From positions 3,946,355 through 4,010,354 of the forward strand of contig NZ_CP049156.1 of the NCBI RefSeq assembly GCF_011493005.1: a stretch of 64,000 bases of DNA, read 5' to 3'. Shown piece after piece: positions 27,046-36,568 of the stretch; positions within the stretch are counted from its first letter, which is position 1; every line of letters starts with the position of its first letter. The DNA comes from Caballeronia sp. SBC1 (GTDB taxonomy: Bacteria; Pseudomonadota; Gammaproteobacteria; Burkholderiales; Burkholderiaceae). Both the position numbers and the translations under genes were made by a program. The notes under the pieces were generated by a model, which did no database searches, had not been told where the DNA came from, and saw only the letters and a list, made by a program, of their open reading frames with translations.

Positions 27046-28248
27046 CTACTCGCGCCGTTCGCCAATCGCCGACAAGCTGCGATACACGAGGAACGGAGTA
27101 ACAATTTGCAGCACGACGATCGAGCACATCACGATTGCCCGCAGCGTCGGGTCGTAGTCGGGATACAGCACGTACATATCGTCGACTAGCAGGTAAGCGA
27201 GCGCCGACATTGGCGTCAACGCCACGCCGAGCGCCGCACCCTGCTTCCAGTTGAGGCCGCTCGGCTTCGCGAAGATCAGCACGCCGGCCAGCTTGCCAAT
27301 GAAACGCGCCACGATCAGCGCCAGTGCAGCCACACCGCCCAGCGCGATATCGCGCCATTCGAACGATGTCAGCGTCAGTGCGAACAAAATCACGGTCAGC
27401 AACCAGCCCGCCGTGCCGAAATGTGTTGGCCAGAGCTGCGGCCGCTCGTTCGAATTCTTCACGATGATGCCGGCCGCCAGCAACGCAAGAATGGTCGACA
27501 GCTTGAACACATGCGCGATCGCGATGGCGAGCAGCACGAGACCGAACAGCGCGACGAACGAATGCTCGTCGTTGGTATTCAGTCGCCTGTAGAGCAGATT
27601 ACAGGCCAGTGCGAGGAGGAGCGCCAGCGCGAGCGAACCGAGCAGCAGATAAAGCGGCTGGACGATTGTTGCAAGCGTGTTGCCGTAAATTTCCTGATGC
27701 AGCACGCCGGCCGCGAGTTTTTCCACGATCACCGCATACATGCTGTTGAGCGCGGTCAGCGTGAGCAATCGTTGTGTGACCTGGCCTTCCGCGCGCAGTT
27801 CGGTGCGCAGTTGAATGACCATGGCTGGCGATGTTGCCATGGCGATTGCAGCGATCACAACAGACGGCATGGTCGGCACTTTGCACAGCGTCAACGCGAT
27901 CAATACGAAACCGAACGTGAGCGTGCTTTCAGCAACACTCGATAAGATCAGATAAGGATTGCGGCGAATCCAGCGCAAGTCGAGCCGGCTGCCGAGCTCG
28001 AACAGGAGCAGGCCGAGCGCGACGTCGAGTAAGGGCCGCGAAATTCCGGCTGAACTGACATCGATCACACCAAAACCCGCGTTGCCCGCGATCAGGCCAA
28101 TGACAGCGTAGCCCGTAATGCGCGGCAAACGCCAGGCGCGCCAGAGCAGTTCACCGCAGAGGCCGGCGGCGACCAGTGCAAGGCCGGCCCAAAAAATGGC
28201 ATCGGGTGTGAGTGGCCAAACCGGTAGGAATGAAAAGGCCGACTTCAT
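27046..28248 (-). CDS. Kef/CPA2-type cation:proton antiporter
   Basis: This 400-residue membrane protein has about 12 hydrophobic segments and the CPA2 pattern (GLIAGNAGFGVIDVS, ALGLLLFELGSRLDLRWIRR, ATSPAMVIQLRTELRAEGQV). It has no C-terminal TrkA-N domain, so it lacks the cytoplasmic nucleotide gate of KefB/KefC. It probably exchanges K+ or Na+ for protons. It sits with the YbdK-type gene between the origin modules. Confidence 0.87.
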   Translation of the reverse strand: MKSAFSFLPVWPLTPDAIFWAGLALVAAGLCGELLWRAWRLPRITGYAVIGLIAGNAGFGVIDVSSAGISRPLLDVALGLLLFELGSRLDLRWIRRNPYLILSSVAESTLTFGFVLIALTLCKVPTMPSVVIAAIAMATSPAMVIQLRTELRAEGQVTQRLLTLTALNSMYAVIVEKLAAGVLHQEIYGNTLATIVQPLYLLLGSLALALLLALACNLLYRRLNTNDEHSFVALFGLVLLAIAIAHVFKLSTILALLAAGIIVKNSNERPQLWPTHFGTAGWLLTVILFALTLTSFEWRDIALGGVAALALIVARFIGKLAGVLIFAKPSGLNWKQGAALGVALTPMSALAYLLVDDMYVLYPDYDPTLRAIVMCSIVVLQIVTPFLVYRSLSAIGERRE

Positions 28249-28740
28249 CGTGAGGACTTCTCCTTCGCAGCTAGTGCAGATAGACAGTGAATGGGCAGGT
28301 AGTGCGCGGCAACAGTGCGTGTTGCCGGAAAGATTCGTCGCCCGGTGATTCTTCAGGCGCCGTCAAACCCCGTTGGGATCCGTCGGCCAATTGACGGCCG
28401 ATATGACAGCCGATTCGCTGGTTGGCCAGTCGGTCCGTTGCCGTCATGGCAAGGGTTACAGCGTTCTTTTCAATCCGTGTTGCTCGTTGCAGAGCCCGGT
28501 TTGAAGCGATAAGCCGGCAAAGCGGCCAAACGAAAGAACGAGGATTGTGCCATAGCTCCCGGCGACGCCTGTTCGATCTCCATGGACGCTTAAACCCAGC
28601 GGTAACAATGGCTTATGGCGTGTCTGTATGAGGAAAAATCTACTTTCAGGCAGCCGGATCTTCTTGTCGTTTCGTCTGAGATAACGCGGTTTTTCAACTT
28701 TGAGGGCCTGCCGATGACGCTTGTTTTAAGGTTTACAAGT

Positions 28741-28975
28741 TTTGTTTATATATATGTAGTAGTAGTTAACAAGACCGCACGATTTCTGTGGATAACTCCA
28801 TTTTCATCAACGTTTACAAACGCTTGAAGGGCGCATAAGCAGATAGTGAACGTGTGGGCGGCGGAGCGCGAACTCGGAACAACTTTCGGTGGATTCGCGG
28901 CGCGACCAAGTTGTCCCGTTTACGCCCACAGCGAGTACACAGGTCATTCGCGTGAAATTCGACAAGTTATCCACA
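28741..28975. other. Origin-like module B: inverted counterpart of module A
   Basis: Read on the minus strand, this stretch has TTATCCACA (28787-28795), 13 nt, CTTGTTAACTACTACTAC (28756-28773) and an AT-rich TATATATAAA tract (28741-28755). Box, spacing and trio match module A and point towards it. Another perfect box, TTATCCACA, lies at 28967-28975, and a TTATGCGC motif shared with module A is near 28830. The rest of 28249-29007 has no gene. It is a strong candidate for the DNA-unwinding part of oriC. Confidence 0.68.
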
Positions 28976-29007
28976 GGCTGCGGTGGATAGTTTGCCGACC
29001 GATCGTT

Positions 29008-30876
29008 TTAGCCGAGTTCGCCTTGTCGTAATGCCCGTAGAAGGAAGCGTCCTGGATCGATAGCTTCAGCCAGCTCACGTTCGATCGGCCACGGTTCCCC
29101 TTCGATTTGCGCCGCGATCAGCTCGGCGGCCAGCGTCGACCACACCAGTCCGCGCGAACCGAAAGCAAACGCGCCGTACAAGCCGGCCGTGCGCGGCAAA
29201 TCGAGCGGCCATGCGCCGGAAAGACGGGTCGCATTGGCACGTGCGGCGGATTCGTCGGCGAGGGCGCCGATCATCGGCATGCGGTCGCTCGTCACCGATC
29301 GGAAAGCTACGCGGCCTTCCAGCGTTTCCGCTTGAGGCACGAACCCCGCCAGGGCGGGCAGCATCATCGCGACACGTTCAAGATTCTCGATATGTCCGGC
29401 GGCCTGGATCTGCGTGTTGATGTCGTCAATATCGTAGGTCGCGCCCGTCAGCGTCCGATGCGCGCCGAGCGGCACGGCGTAGCCATCGCCGACGATGGGA
29501 ACACGCAGACCATCGAGCGGACTCGAGTCCAGTAGCGTTAGCTGGCCGCGTACGCCGCGCGTCGGCAGGCCATGGAGTCCCGCGAGGCGTTGCGCATCGC
29601 CGGCGTTGGCGAGGATCACGACGGGGGCGTGGGCGACGGCGCGGCCAGTGGTGTCGAAGGCAGTCCATGTGTCGTTTTTCCGATCTATACGCGCGACTTC
29701 CGTGCCGAAGCGGGGGGTGAGCAAATCTCCCGCAGCCTTGCATTGCGCGGCGCATATCGCGGCGGGGGAAATCCAGCCGCCGTGAGGGAAAAACCAGCCG
29801 GGACGCGCGACAGGCTGGCCGGCCAGACGGGTGGCTTCGTGTTCATCGACAGCTATTACATAGGACGGCGGTAAGCCGAAGCGCTTGATCGCAGATGCAA
29901 TTGCGTGCGCATCGTAGGTGGAATCTGCGATTTGCAGCAATCCCTCGTGGCTGCGGTTCAAGGTGTGGCCGGCGCGCTCGAGTTCGGACCAACGGTGCAG
30001 CGCGTAGAGAAATCCTGCGCGTGTCAGGCGGGCGGCAATGCTGTCGTCACGCCAGACGATCGGGTGAAAGACCCCAGCGGGGTTACCCGACGCATCGTGG
30101 GCGAGATCGTTGTGACGCTCGATCAGGCTGACTCGCCATCCCCGCGACGCAAGGCGCTCGGTGATCGCGCAGCCTGCAAGGCCAGCCCCGATGACGATTG
30201 CATGGCGTGGCATTTGACGTGAGGAAGCTGGTACCGCGCTCTTCGAAAACTCTGCCGATGGAGTCGCGTTCTCAATTGCCAATGCAAGCGGCGGTTCGTG
30301 ACGCCGTACACGCCAGCGTGGGGCGAAACGCGCTTTCACATGAGTGCCGTCCGGGGTTTCATCGCAGATAAAACCTGCGTCTTTGAGCGCTTGGGGAAGA
30401 AGGGGCTGCGCTTGCGCGCATAACGTCGCCTGATCCCCGGCGACACGAGCCAGCGCTTTGGCGATGTACGCCAACTTCGCATCAACCTGCGATAGCCGCA
30501 GATAAAAGGCATCGGCACGTAGCCAGACCTTCTGCAGCATTATCTCCAGCTCGCCGATGGCCAGCGTCAGCACCACCCGCCCGTTTTCAAACTCGAGCCT
30601 GTGCAGTCCGGCAACCTGCATTGGCCATGCATCGATCACTAATTGGGAAAGCGATGGCTGGTCGGTGAGCATGTCCGGATGAGCCATCGACGCCAGCGGG
30701 GCGACCGCCACGAAATGCAGGCGCTCGCAGCGCTGTGGATCTGCGCGCCAAGTGGCCCATGTCTCGATAAACAGCCGCGCAGCGTCGAATTCCGCCTGCA
30801 AAACCGTGAAATTCCGTCGCTGGAACCAGCGTTCGCGATCGACAAGCACGTTTGCGCAAAAAAAGGAATGGGTCAT
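29008..30876 (-). CDS. mnmC: MnmC-like FAD-dependent oxidoreductase with decayed methyltransferase domain
   Basis: This 622-residue protein aligns with bifunctional MnmC, which converts cmnm5U to nm5U (FAD part) and then methylates it (SAM part). The C-terminal FAD domain is intact: HAIVIGAGLAGCAITERLAS at about 225-245, DLAHDASGNPAGVFHP and the C-terminal AFGSRGLVWSTLAAELIA. The N-terminal domain is short and altered: where the family has a glycine-rich SAM loop (ETGFGLG), this has QAEFDAARLF, and the catalytic DGF/NP region reads LRLSQVDAKL. It likely performs only the oxidase step. Confidence 0.85.
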   Translation of the reverse strand: MTHSFFCANVLVDRERWFQRRNFTVLQAEFDAARLFIETWATWRADPQRCERLHFVAVAPLASMAHPDMLTDQPSLSQLVIDAWPMQVAGLHRLEFENGRVVLTLAIGELEIMLQKVWLRADAFYLRLSQVDAKLAYIAKALARVAGDQATLCAQAQPLLPQALKDAGFICDETPDGTHVKARFAPRWRVRRHEPPLALAIENATPSAEFSKSAVPASSRQMPRHAIVIGAGLAGCAITERLASRGWRVSLIERHNDLAHDASGNPAGVFHPIVWRDDSIAARLTRAGFLYALHRWSELERAGHTLNRSHEGLLQIADSTYDAHAIASAIKRFGLPPSYVIAVDEHEATRLAGQPVARPGWFFPHGGWISPAAICAAQCKAAGDLLTPRFGTEVARIDRKNDTWTAFDTTGRAVAHAPVVILANAGDAQRLAGLHGLPTRGVRGQLTLLDSSPLDGLRVPIVGDGYAVPLGAHRTLTGATYDIDDINTQIQAAGHIENLERVAMMLPALAGFVPQAETLEGRVAFRSVTSDRMPMIGALADESAARANATRLSGAWPLDLPRTAGLYGAFAFGSRGLVWSTLAAELIAAQIEGEPWPIERELAEAIDPGRFLLRALRQGELG

Positions 30877-31235
30877 CCGAAAGGTTTGAAAGAAAACTGC
30901 TGATATGAGCTTCGCCGTGCATTTCCGAGGCTGCGCCGCGTTCCTCTAAAGCTAATAGGGGCAAGGCTTAGCCCGCAATACACCGGATCGACCGCCAACC
31001 GTTGGCAAAAACCAACGGAGGGTGAAATGTGCAGTACGAAAGGATTGCTTGCATGAAAAGCGCCACGGAAAGGCTTTCCGCTTGCGTCCGATCATGCGTA
31101 AATCTTCGAAACCCTTGTCCCGCTTGGGTTTGCGCTGCGTTATGATAACAACCGCCGAGTAAGGAGGAGGCCCGGCGACCGGGGTGTGAGGGTTTGCCGG
31201 AATAGTGGGCCAGGGGGCTGGACCCGCGCCAGTAC
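30877..31235. other. Intergenic region upstream of hupB, no gene seen
   Basis: No credible gene is visible. A possible promoter with TATGAT lies near 31140-31146, followed by a purine-rich AAGGAGGAGG stretch with no start codon after it. Confidence 0.3.
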
Positions 31236-31263
31236 TCGACTGCAAGGCCCGCGCACGTATAAT
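31236..31263 (+). promoter_or_regulatory. Probable sigma70 promoter of hupB
   Basis: TCGACT (31236-31241), a 16-bp spacer and TATAAT (31258-31263) would start transcription near 31270, giving a leader of about 43 nt before hupB. Confidence 0.5.
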
Positions 31264-31312
31264 CGGCGCGTTCGCGCTGTTCGTGTCAACCTAAACTGAT
31301 AAAGGAACCTTA

Positions 31313-31591
31313 ATGAATAAACAGGAACTGATCGACGCCGTGGCCGCTCAGACCGGCGCCAGCAAGGCTCAAACCGGCGAAACGCTGGACACGTTGCTCG
31401 AAGTGGTCAAGAAGGCTGTCTCGAAGGGTGACGCCGTGCAGTTGATTGGCTTCGGAAGCTTCGGTTCGGGCAAGCGCGCAGCGCGCACCGGCCGTAACCC
31501 GAAGACCGGCGAATCCATTAAGATTCCGGCCGCCAAGACCGTCAAGTTCACGGCTGGCAAGGCATTCAAGGACGCAGTGAACAAGCGGTAA
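31313..31591 (+). CDS. hupB: Nucleoid protein HU, beta-type
   Basis: This 92-residue HU protein bends and compacts DNA as a dimer. It begins [20 protein letters not shown] and has [21 protein letters not shown] in the DNA-binding arm with the conserved RNP. AAAGGAACC precedes the ATG. A promoter upstream and a strong terminator downstream mark it as a single-gene unit. Its place near the origin gives high dosage (inferred). Confidence 0.97.
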   Translation: MNKQELIDAVAAQTGASKAQTGETLDTLLEVVKKAVSKGDAVQLIGFGSFGSGKRAARTGRNPKTGESIKIPAAKTVKFTAGKAFKDAVNKR

Positions 31592-31615
31592 GTTGGTAGC
31601 CGATTGTGTGTATAG

Positions 31616-31640
31616 AACCCGCCATTGGCGGGTTTTTTTT
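31616..31640 (+). terminator. Intrinsic terminator of hupB
   Basis: AACCCGCC, ATT, GGCGGGTT is followed by a run of T. It lies 25 bp after the hupB stop codon. Confidence 0.9.
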
Positions 31641-31673
31641 CGCCGGCGTTATTCGCCGGGCACTGGTGACAAG

Positions 31674-32840
31674 CTAGTGCCCGTGGGCGCCGCAATCGCA
31701 ATCATCGCCGTGGTCATGATGATCGTGGCCGTGCTCATCTTCATCCATTTCCCACGACGGAAACGGATCGGGCAACAATCCCTCCGACGCTTGCGACCAT
31801 TCATCATCGGTGACAAGACAGGCGTCGAAAGCCGCGCGCCAATGCGACTCGTCCAGGCTGGCTCCGATCATCGCCAGTTCCTGCCGCCGGTCGCCGATAG
31901 TCATATCGTCCGCATCACCGTACCAGTCCGCGGCAATCTCAGCTTCCAGCTCCGCATCGCCGGTCGGCCACTCGCTGCGCTCCTGCGCCGCCCACCACAT
32001 GCCCGCGGGACCATGCCGCAGCGCGCCCCCCGCTTGCGACAGCGAGCCACCAATATCGCTGCGTGTCGCCAGCCAGAAGAAGCCTTTGCAACGCAATACA
32101 CCCGGCCATTCCTGATGCACCAGCGCCCACAGCCGCTCGGGATGAAACGGCCGCCGCGCGCGATACACAAAACCGCCAACACCGAGGTCATCGGCCGCCA
32201 ATTCCGACGCCGAATCCGGATCGGCGTTCAGCATTGCCAGCCAGCCGGGCGCGCTTGACGTTGCATCGAAGTCGAAGCGGTCTGTGTTCAGCAACTCGCT
32301 CGCCGGCACGACGCCTTGATGCGCATCGATCAGCTCGGCACGCGGATTGAGCGCGTGCAGAACGCGCCGGAGTTTAGCGAGTGTGTCGGTATCGATGAGA
32401 TCCGTCTTGTTGATCACGATCACATCGCAGAACTCGATCTGCGCGATCAGCGCTTCCACAACCGTGCGGTCGTCGTGAGCATCGCTTGCCAAGCCGCGCT
32501 CGCTCAGCGAATCCGTCGACGCGTAATCGCGCGAAAAGCTTTCCGCGTCAACGACGGTCAAGATTGTGTCGAGGTGCGCAATGTCGTTATCGAAGACAAG
32601 ACTTTCGGCTATCACCTGCGGGTCATCGGTACCGGACGCTTCCACCACGATCGCGTTGAAGCGACCCCCAGCAGCAACGCTGTTGATTTCACTCGACAGA
32701 TCGTCGATCCGTGCGCGAACAACCGCGATGGACGTGCCGGCTTGATCCGCGAGCAAATGGTCGAGCAGGGTGGTCTTGCCTACGCCTGGCAAACCGGCAA
32801 GCACGGTAACGGGCAGGGGCTGATTCATCGCGTTTGGCAT
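31674..32840 (-). CDS. CobW/COG0523-family GTPase lacking the CxCC motif
   Basis: This G3E GTPase has about 388 residues. Walker A GLPGVGKTT, NKTD near the middle and the CobW_C domain (FHPERLWALVHQEWPGVLRC) are present. About 40 residues usual between Walker A and the VIEASG segment are absent, including the CxCC metal site. The C-terminus is His/Asp rich (HGHDHHDHGDDCDCGAHGH), likely binding zinc or a similar metal. Start codons at 32840, 32828 and TTG 32894 are all possible. Family members insert metals into client enzymes. Confidence 0.82.
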   Translation of the reverse strand: MPNAMNQPLPVTVLAGLPGVGKTTLLDHLLADQAGTSIAVVRARIDDLSSEINSVAAGGRFNAIVVEASGTDDPQVIAESLVFDNDIAHLDTILTVVDAESFSRDYASTDSLSERGLASDAHDDRTVVEALIAQIEFCDVIVINKTDLIDTDTLAKLRRVLHALNPRAELIDAHQGVVPASELLNTDRFDFDATSSAPGWLAMLNADPDSASELAADDLGVGGFVYRARRPFHPERLWALVHQEWPGVLRCKGFFWLATRSDIGGSLSQAGGALRHGPAGMWWAAQERSEWPTGDAELEAEIAADWYGDADDMTIGDRRQELAMIGASLDESHWRAAFDACLVTDDEWSQASEGLLPDPFPSWEMDEDEHGHDHHDHGDDCDCGAHGH

Positions 32841-33027
32841 CGAAAGAGGGCGCGTAGTCGCGCGAGCGGCCGCTGAAAACGGCGGCGCTTTCAAGAAAAC
32901 CCGCCTCGGATAGGGGCGAGCTGGAACGCGGAATTGTGCATCAAACGCGGCCGGAACGCCGCGCCATGCGATGAAAAACAGAAGAAGCCAGACGAAACAA
33001 AACGAAATGATGCGAAGTGAACCTGAA

Positions 33028-33477
33028 TCAGCGCGATGCCGTCAGCAACTTCCACTTGCCCAGGATATTGATGATCTGCCGCGAGTACTGATCGCGCAGC
33101 GACGGCGTTTCCGAGTGATAAGCGCCGACCGCTTGCCACGTGTTGCCATACTTGTTCATCTTCTGGCGCAAATGCCATGCGGCGATGTAGACCGACTTGC
33201 ACGGCTGCATCAGCGTGGTGGTCGAGATCCCGTACTGTGCGAGCTGCGTCAGGTGCACCGAATTGATCTGCATCAGGCCGTAATCGATGGAACCGTTCGC
33301 GTTCTTGTTCATTGCGTCCGGCTGGTTGTGCGACTCTTGCCACGCGATTGCCCGCAGGATCAGCGGATTGACCTTTTGATACTTGGCGGCTTCATCGAAG
33401 CAGTCGGCGTGCGCGGGCGCGGCTGCCAGCGAGGCGCCGAAACCGATCGCAAAGAGTCGCAAAAACATTTTCATCAT
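33028..33477 (-). CDS. Lytic transglycosylase (SLT domain, VirB1/IpgF-like)
   Basis: This exported muramidase-like protein has about 149 residues. A signal peptide (MMKMFLRLFAIGFGASLAAA, ending PAHA-D) leads to an SLT domain: catalytic Glu in ILRAIAWQES, then NGSIDYGLMQINSVHL and VGAYHS. The ATG at 33477 has AGGTGG upstream. It diverges from the type II secretion operon and may open peptidoglycan for that or another envelope machine (inference). Confidence 0.9.
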   Translation of the reverse strand: MMKMFLRLFAIGFGASLAAAPAHADCFDEAAKYQKVNPLILRAIAWQESHNQPDAMNKNANGSIDYGLMQINSVHLTQLAQYGISTTTLMQPCKSVYIAAWHLRQKMNKYGNTWQAVGAYHSETPSLRDQYSRQIINILGKWKLLTASR

Positions 33478-33556
33478 GTTGGGCACCACCTGATCAACTG
33501 TGCACCTCGCACCCGTGAACGGCTGCGGTGAGGACACCAATTTTTCGGCAAAACCG

Positions 33557-33606
33557 GGTAACACCCGGTAAAACTAGGTAAGACTTGGTAAACACGGGAA
33601 AACCCA
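33557..33606. repeat. Five tandem 10-bp repeats in the transglycosylase upstream region
   Basis: GGTAACACCC, GGTAAAACTA, GGTAAGACTT, GGTAAACACG and GGAAAACCCA follow each other in exact 10-bp register. The array ends about 80 bp from the transglycosylase start at 33477. Repeats spaced by one helical turn suggest a multi-copy protein-binding site. Confidence 0.6.
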
Positions 33607-34120
33607 CCCGCACTTCGCGCATCCGGTGCGCCGAAGCGCTCGTATCATACCGGCAGACTATTGCCTTTTAAATTTAACCATCCGACATAGCCAAGGCATG
33701 TGACGCCAATTAATCCGAAAGGAATTCGAAAGTCAGACAAATCAACCGCGTTCGTCTTTATAGGCGCATGAAACCCGAATGGCTCTACTGCACGGGGGAA
33801 AGCGAACAAATATGACAAGTTCAACCTCTTCTCTATATGGAAAGGGCTGAGTAAGGGTCAATATGTATTTGTTTTATCAGATGTTTTTTTGAGATTTCTG
33901 ACCCCCTTTAGTATTTATGGATCGTCGGCCAAAGATTAGTACTTTTGTGACAAACCTGACACGAAAAGCTGCTATGGTTCACGTTTTTGGGATATGGCAT
34001 TGCCCGGGCATCGGCCCTGGAAACGTCTGTTTTAAGCCGTCGTGATGTTGAAAGTGTCGAAAGACACGCAACACAACCGGTTTTCAGCGACGTGGTCAGC
34101 AGGTCTAGACATCACACTCC
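33607..34120. other. AT-rich intergenic region upstream of gspD
   Basis: No gene is seen. The stretch 33790-33990 is clearly richer in A+T than its surroundings and probably holds the gsp promoter, which I could not place with confidence. AT-rich upstream DNA may invite silencing proteins (inference). Confidence 0.4.
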
Positions 34121-36568
34121 ATGAGAAGAAAACGTATGGCATTGCGTCGCGCCGCGACGGCTTTGCTGGTGGCTGGTCTTGTCACCACGCAACTTGCGCA
34201 CGCACAGGTGACACTGAATTTCGTCAACGCGGATATCGATCAGGTTGCGAAGGCAATCGGCGCCGCGACTGGGAAGACGATCATCGTCGACCCGCGGGTC
34301 AAAGGGCAGTTGAATCTTGTATCGGAAAATCCGGTGCCAGAGGAACAGGCTTTGAAAACGCTGCAGTCGGCATTGAGAATGCAGGGCTTCGCACTCGTGC
34401 AAGATCACGGTGTGCTTAAGGTCGTGCCTGAAGCGGACGCCAAGCTGCAGGGCGTGCCGACCTATGTCGGCAACGCGCCCACCGCGAGAGGCGATCAGGT
34501 CATCACCCAGGTGTTCGAGCTGCACAACGAATCGGCCAACAACGTGTTGCCGGTCCTGCGTCCGCTGATCTCGCCGAACAACACGATCGCCGCCTACCCG
34601 GCCAACAACACGCTGGTGGTCACCGACTATGCCGACAACGTGCGGCGCATCGCGAGCATCATCGCGGGCATCGACACAGCGGCGGGCCGGCAGGTCGACG
34701 TGGTGCCGCTGAAGAACGCGAACGCGCTCGACGTGGCCGAGCAGCTGAACAAGCTGCTCGATCCAGGCTCGATAGGCAGCACCGACGCTACGCTGAAAGT
34801 CACCGTCACCGCCGATCCGCGCACGAACTCGCTGTTGCTGCGCGCGTCCAGCAGTGCGCGGCTCGCAGCGGCCAAGCAGCTCGCGCGGAGCCTCGACGCG
34901 GCCACCACGCAGCCGGGCAACATGCACGTGGTCGCGCTGCGCAATGCTGACGCCACGCGTCTCGCCAAGACACTGCGCGCGATGATGGGCAAGGGCGGCG
35001 GTGACAATTCGTCTTCGTCATCATCGTCGGGATCGGGATCGTCGAGTGGTTCGGGCTCGTTTGGCGCGGGTGGCGCCAGTTCGTCCACCGGCACGAGCGG
35101 CTTGCCGCCGCTGCCGGGCGGACTCGGCAGCAGCAGTTCATCGTCGGGCAGCAATCCGATGGCGGGCGGTGGCCAGAGCAAGGACTCCGGCTTCGGCAAC
35201 AACAACGAAAGCAGCAGTTCCAACGATCAGCCCGGCAACGGCATGATCCAGGCCGACACGGCCACCAACTCGCTGATCATCACCGCGTCCGATCCCGTGT
35301 ACCGCAACTTGCGCGCGGTGATCGACCAGCTCGACGCACGTCGTGCGCAGGTTTATATCGAAGCGCTGATCGTGGAATTGTCAGCAACGACGGGCGCGAA
35401 TCTCGGCATTCAGTGGCAGGGCGCGCTGCTTTCGCAAAGTGGCAACAACGGCGTTTATGGCGGTACGAACCTGGGAACGGGCACGTCGAGCATTGTCGAC
35501 CTGACCGCGGCGGCTTATACAGCCGGCGCCAATCCCTCGTCGCTCGCGGGGCAGACCGGCCTTCTCGCGCAGGGCCTGAACATTGGCCTGCTGCACAAGT
35601 TCGGCAACTTTTTCGGTCTGGGCGGTTTGCTGCAGGCGCTGTCGACATCGTCGGATGCGAACATTCTGTCCACGCCTAACCTCATCACGCTGGACAACGA
35701 GGAAGCGAAGATCGTGGTCGGCCAGAACGTGCCGGTGGTGACAGGCTCCTATGCCACGCCGACCGCCAACACGGGCACGTCGGTCTCCGCGTTCAATACG
35801 TTCGACCGGCGCGACGTGGGCGTGACGCTGCATGTGAAACCGCAGATCACGACGGGCGGCATTTTGAAGCTTCAGCTTTATCAGGAAGATTCCAGCGTCG
35901 ATACCACCACGACCAACAATCCGGGCGGCGTGACGATCAACACGCGCTCGATCCAGTCGACCATCCTGGCGGACGATGGTGAGATCGTGGTGCTCGGCGG
36001 TTTGATGCAGGACCAGTATTCGACGAGCAACAGCAAAGTGCCGCTGCTCGGCGACATCCCCTGGATCGGCCAGTTGTTCCGCAGCGAAGCGAAGACGCGG
36101 ACGAAGACGAACCTGATGGTGTTCCTGCGTCCGGTGATCGTGCGCGATCAGGCGACCAGCACGCAGATCGCGACTGATCGCTACGATTATCTGCGCCAGC
36201 AGCAGTACAACTCCACCTCCGATAACCGTATCGAGAAGGATAAGGACGTGCCGGTTCTGCCGCCCGCGCCAATTGGCCCGAGCCACGGCGGCGTGCCGTC
36301 GCAGAATCTGTTCGACTTGAACAACATGTCACGTTCGCCGTCGCAGGGCGGCAGCACGACGTTGCCGCAGGCGCCGCCGCCGAAGATGCAGGATCAGCAA
36401 CAAGGTCAGTATCAGGGCCAGCAGCAGTATCAGACGGCGCAGCCGCCGGGCCAGTATCAAGGGCAGGCGCAGTATCAAGGCCAGCCGGCGAACGTGAACA
36501 ACTACGCTGTGCCGAATAACTCGGCGCCGAGCGTGCCGCTCAACGGCGACGCAGGAGCGAAGCCGTGA
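34121..36568 (+). CDS. gspD: Type II secretion secretin GspD
   Basis: This 815-residue outer-membrane secretin forms the exit pore of type II secretion. A signal peptide ends QLAHA-Q; N0 follows (VTLNFVNADIDQVAKAIG), then N1-N3 repeats and the secretin domain (about 500-690) with VPVVTGSYATP and EIVVLGGLMQDQ. A Ser/Gly-rich insert lies at about 291-373 and a Gln/Tyr-rich tail with QYQGQ repeats at about 757-790. It is the first gene of gspDEFCGHIJKLMN; ATG at 34136 is an alternative start. Confidence 0.96.
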   Translation: MRRKRMALRRAATALLVAGLVTTQLAHAQVTLNFVNADIDQVAKAIGAATGKTIIVDPRVKGQLNLVSENPVPEEQALKTLQSALRMQGFALVQDHGVLKVVPEADAKLQGVPTYVGNAPTARGDQVITQVFELHNESANNVLPVLRPLISPNNTIAAYPANNTLVVTDYADNVRRIASIIAGIDTAAGRQVDVVPLKNANALDVAEQLNKLLDPGSIGSTDATLKVTVTADPRTNSLLLRASSSARLAAAKQLARSLDAATTQPGNMHVVALRNADATRLAKTLRAMMGKGGGDNSSSSSSSGSGSSSGSGSFGAGGASSSTGTSGLPPLPGGLGSSSSSSGSNPMAGGGQSKDSGFGNNNESSSSNDQPGNGMIQADTATNSLIITASDPVYRNLRAVIDQLDARRAQVYIEALIVELSATTGANLGIQWQGALLSQSGNNGVYGGTNLGTGTSSIVDLTAAAYTAGANPSSLAGQTGLLAQGLNIGLLHKFGNFFGLGGLLQALSTSSDANILSTPNLITLDNEEAKIVVGQNVPVVTGSYATPTANTGTSVSAFNTFDRRDVGVTLHVKPQITTGGILKLQLYQEDSSVDTTTTNNPGGVTINTRSIQSTILADDGEIVVLGGLMQDQYSTSNSKVPLLGDIPWIGQLFRSEAKTRTKTNLMVFLRPVIVRDQATSTQIATDRYDYLRQQQYNSTSDNRIEKDKDVPVLPPAPIGPSHGGVPSQNLFDLNNMSRSPSQGGSTTLPQAPPPKMQDQQQGQYQGQQQYQTAQPPGQYQGQAQYQGQPANVNNYAVPNNSAPSVPLNGDAGAKP

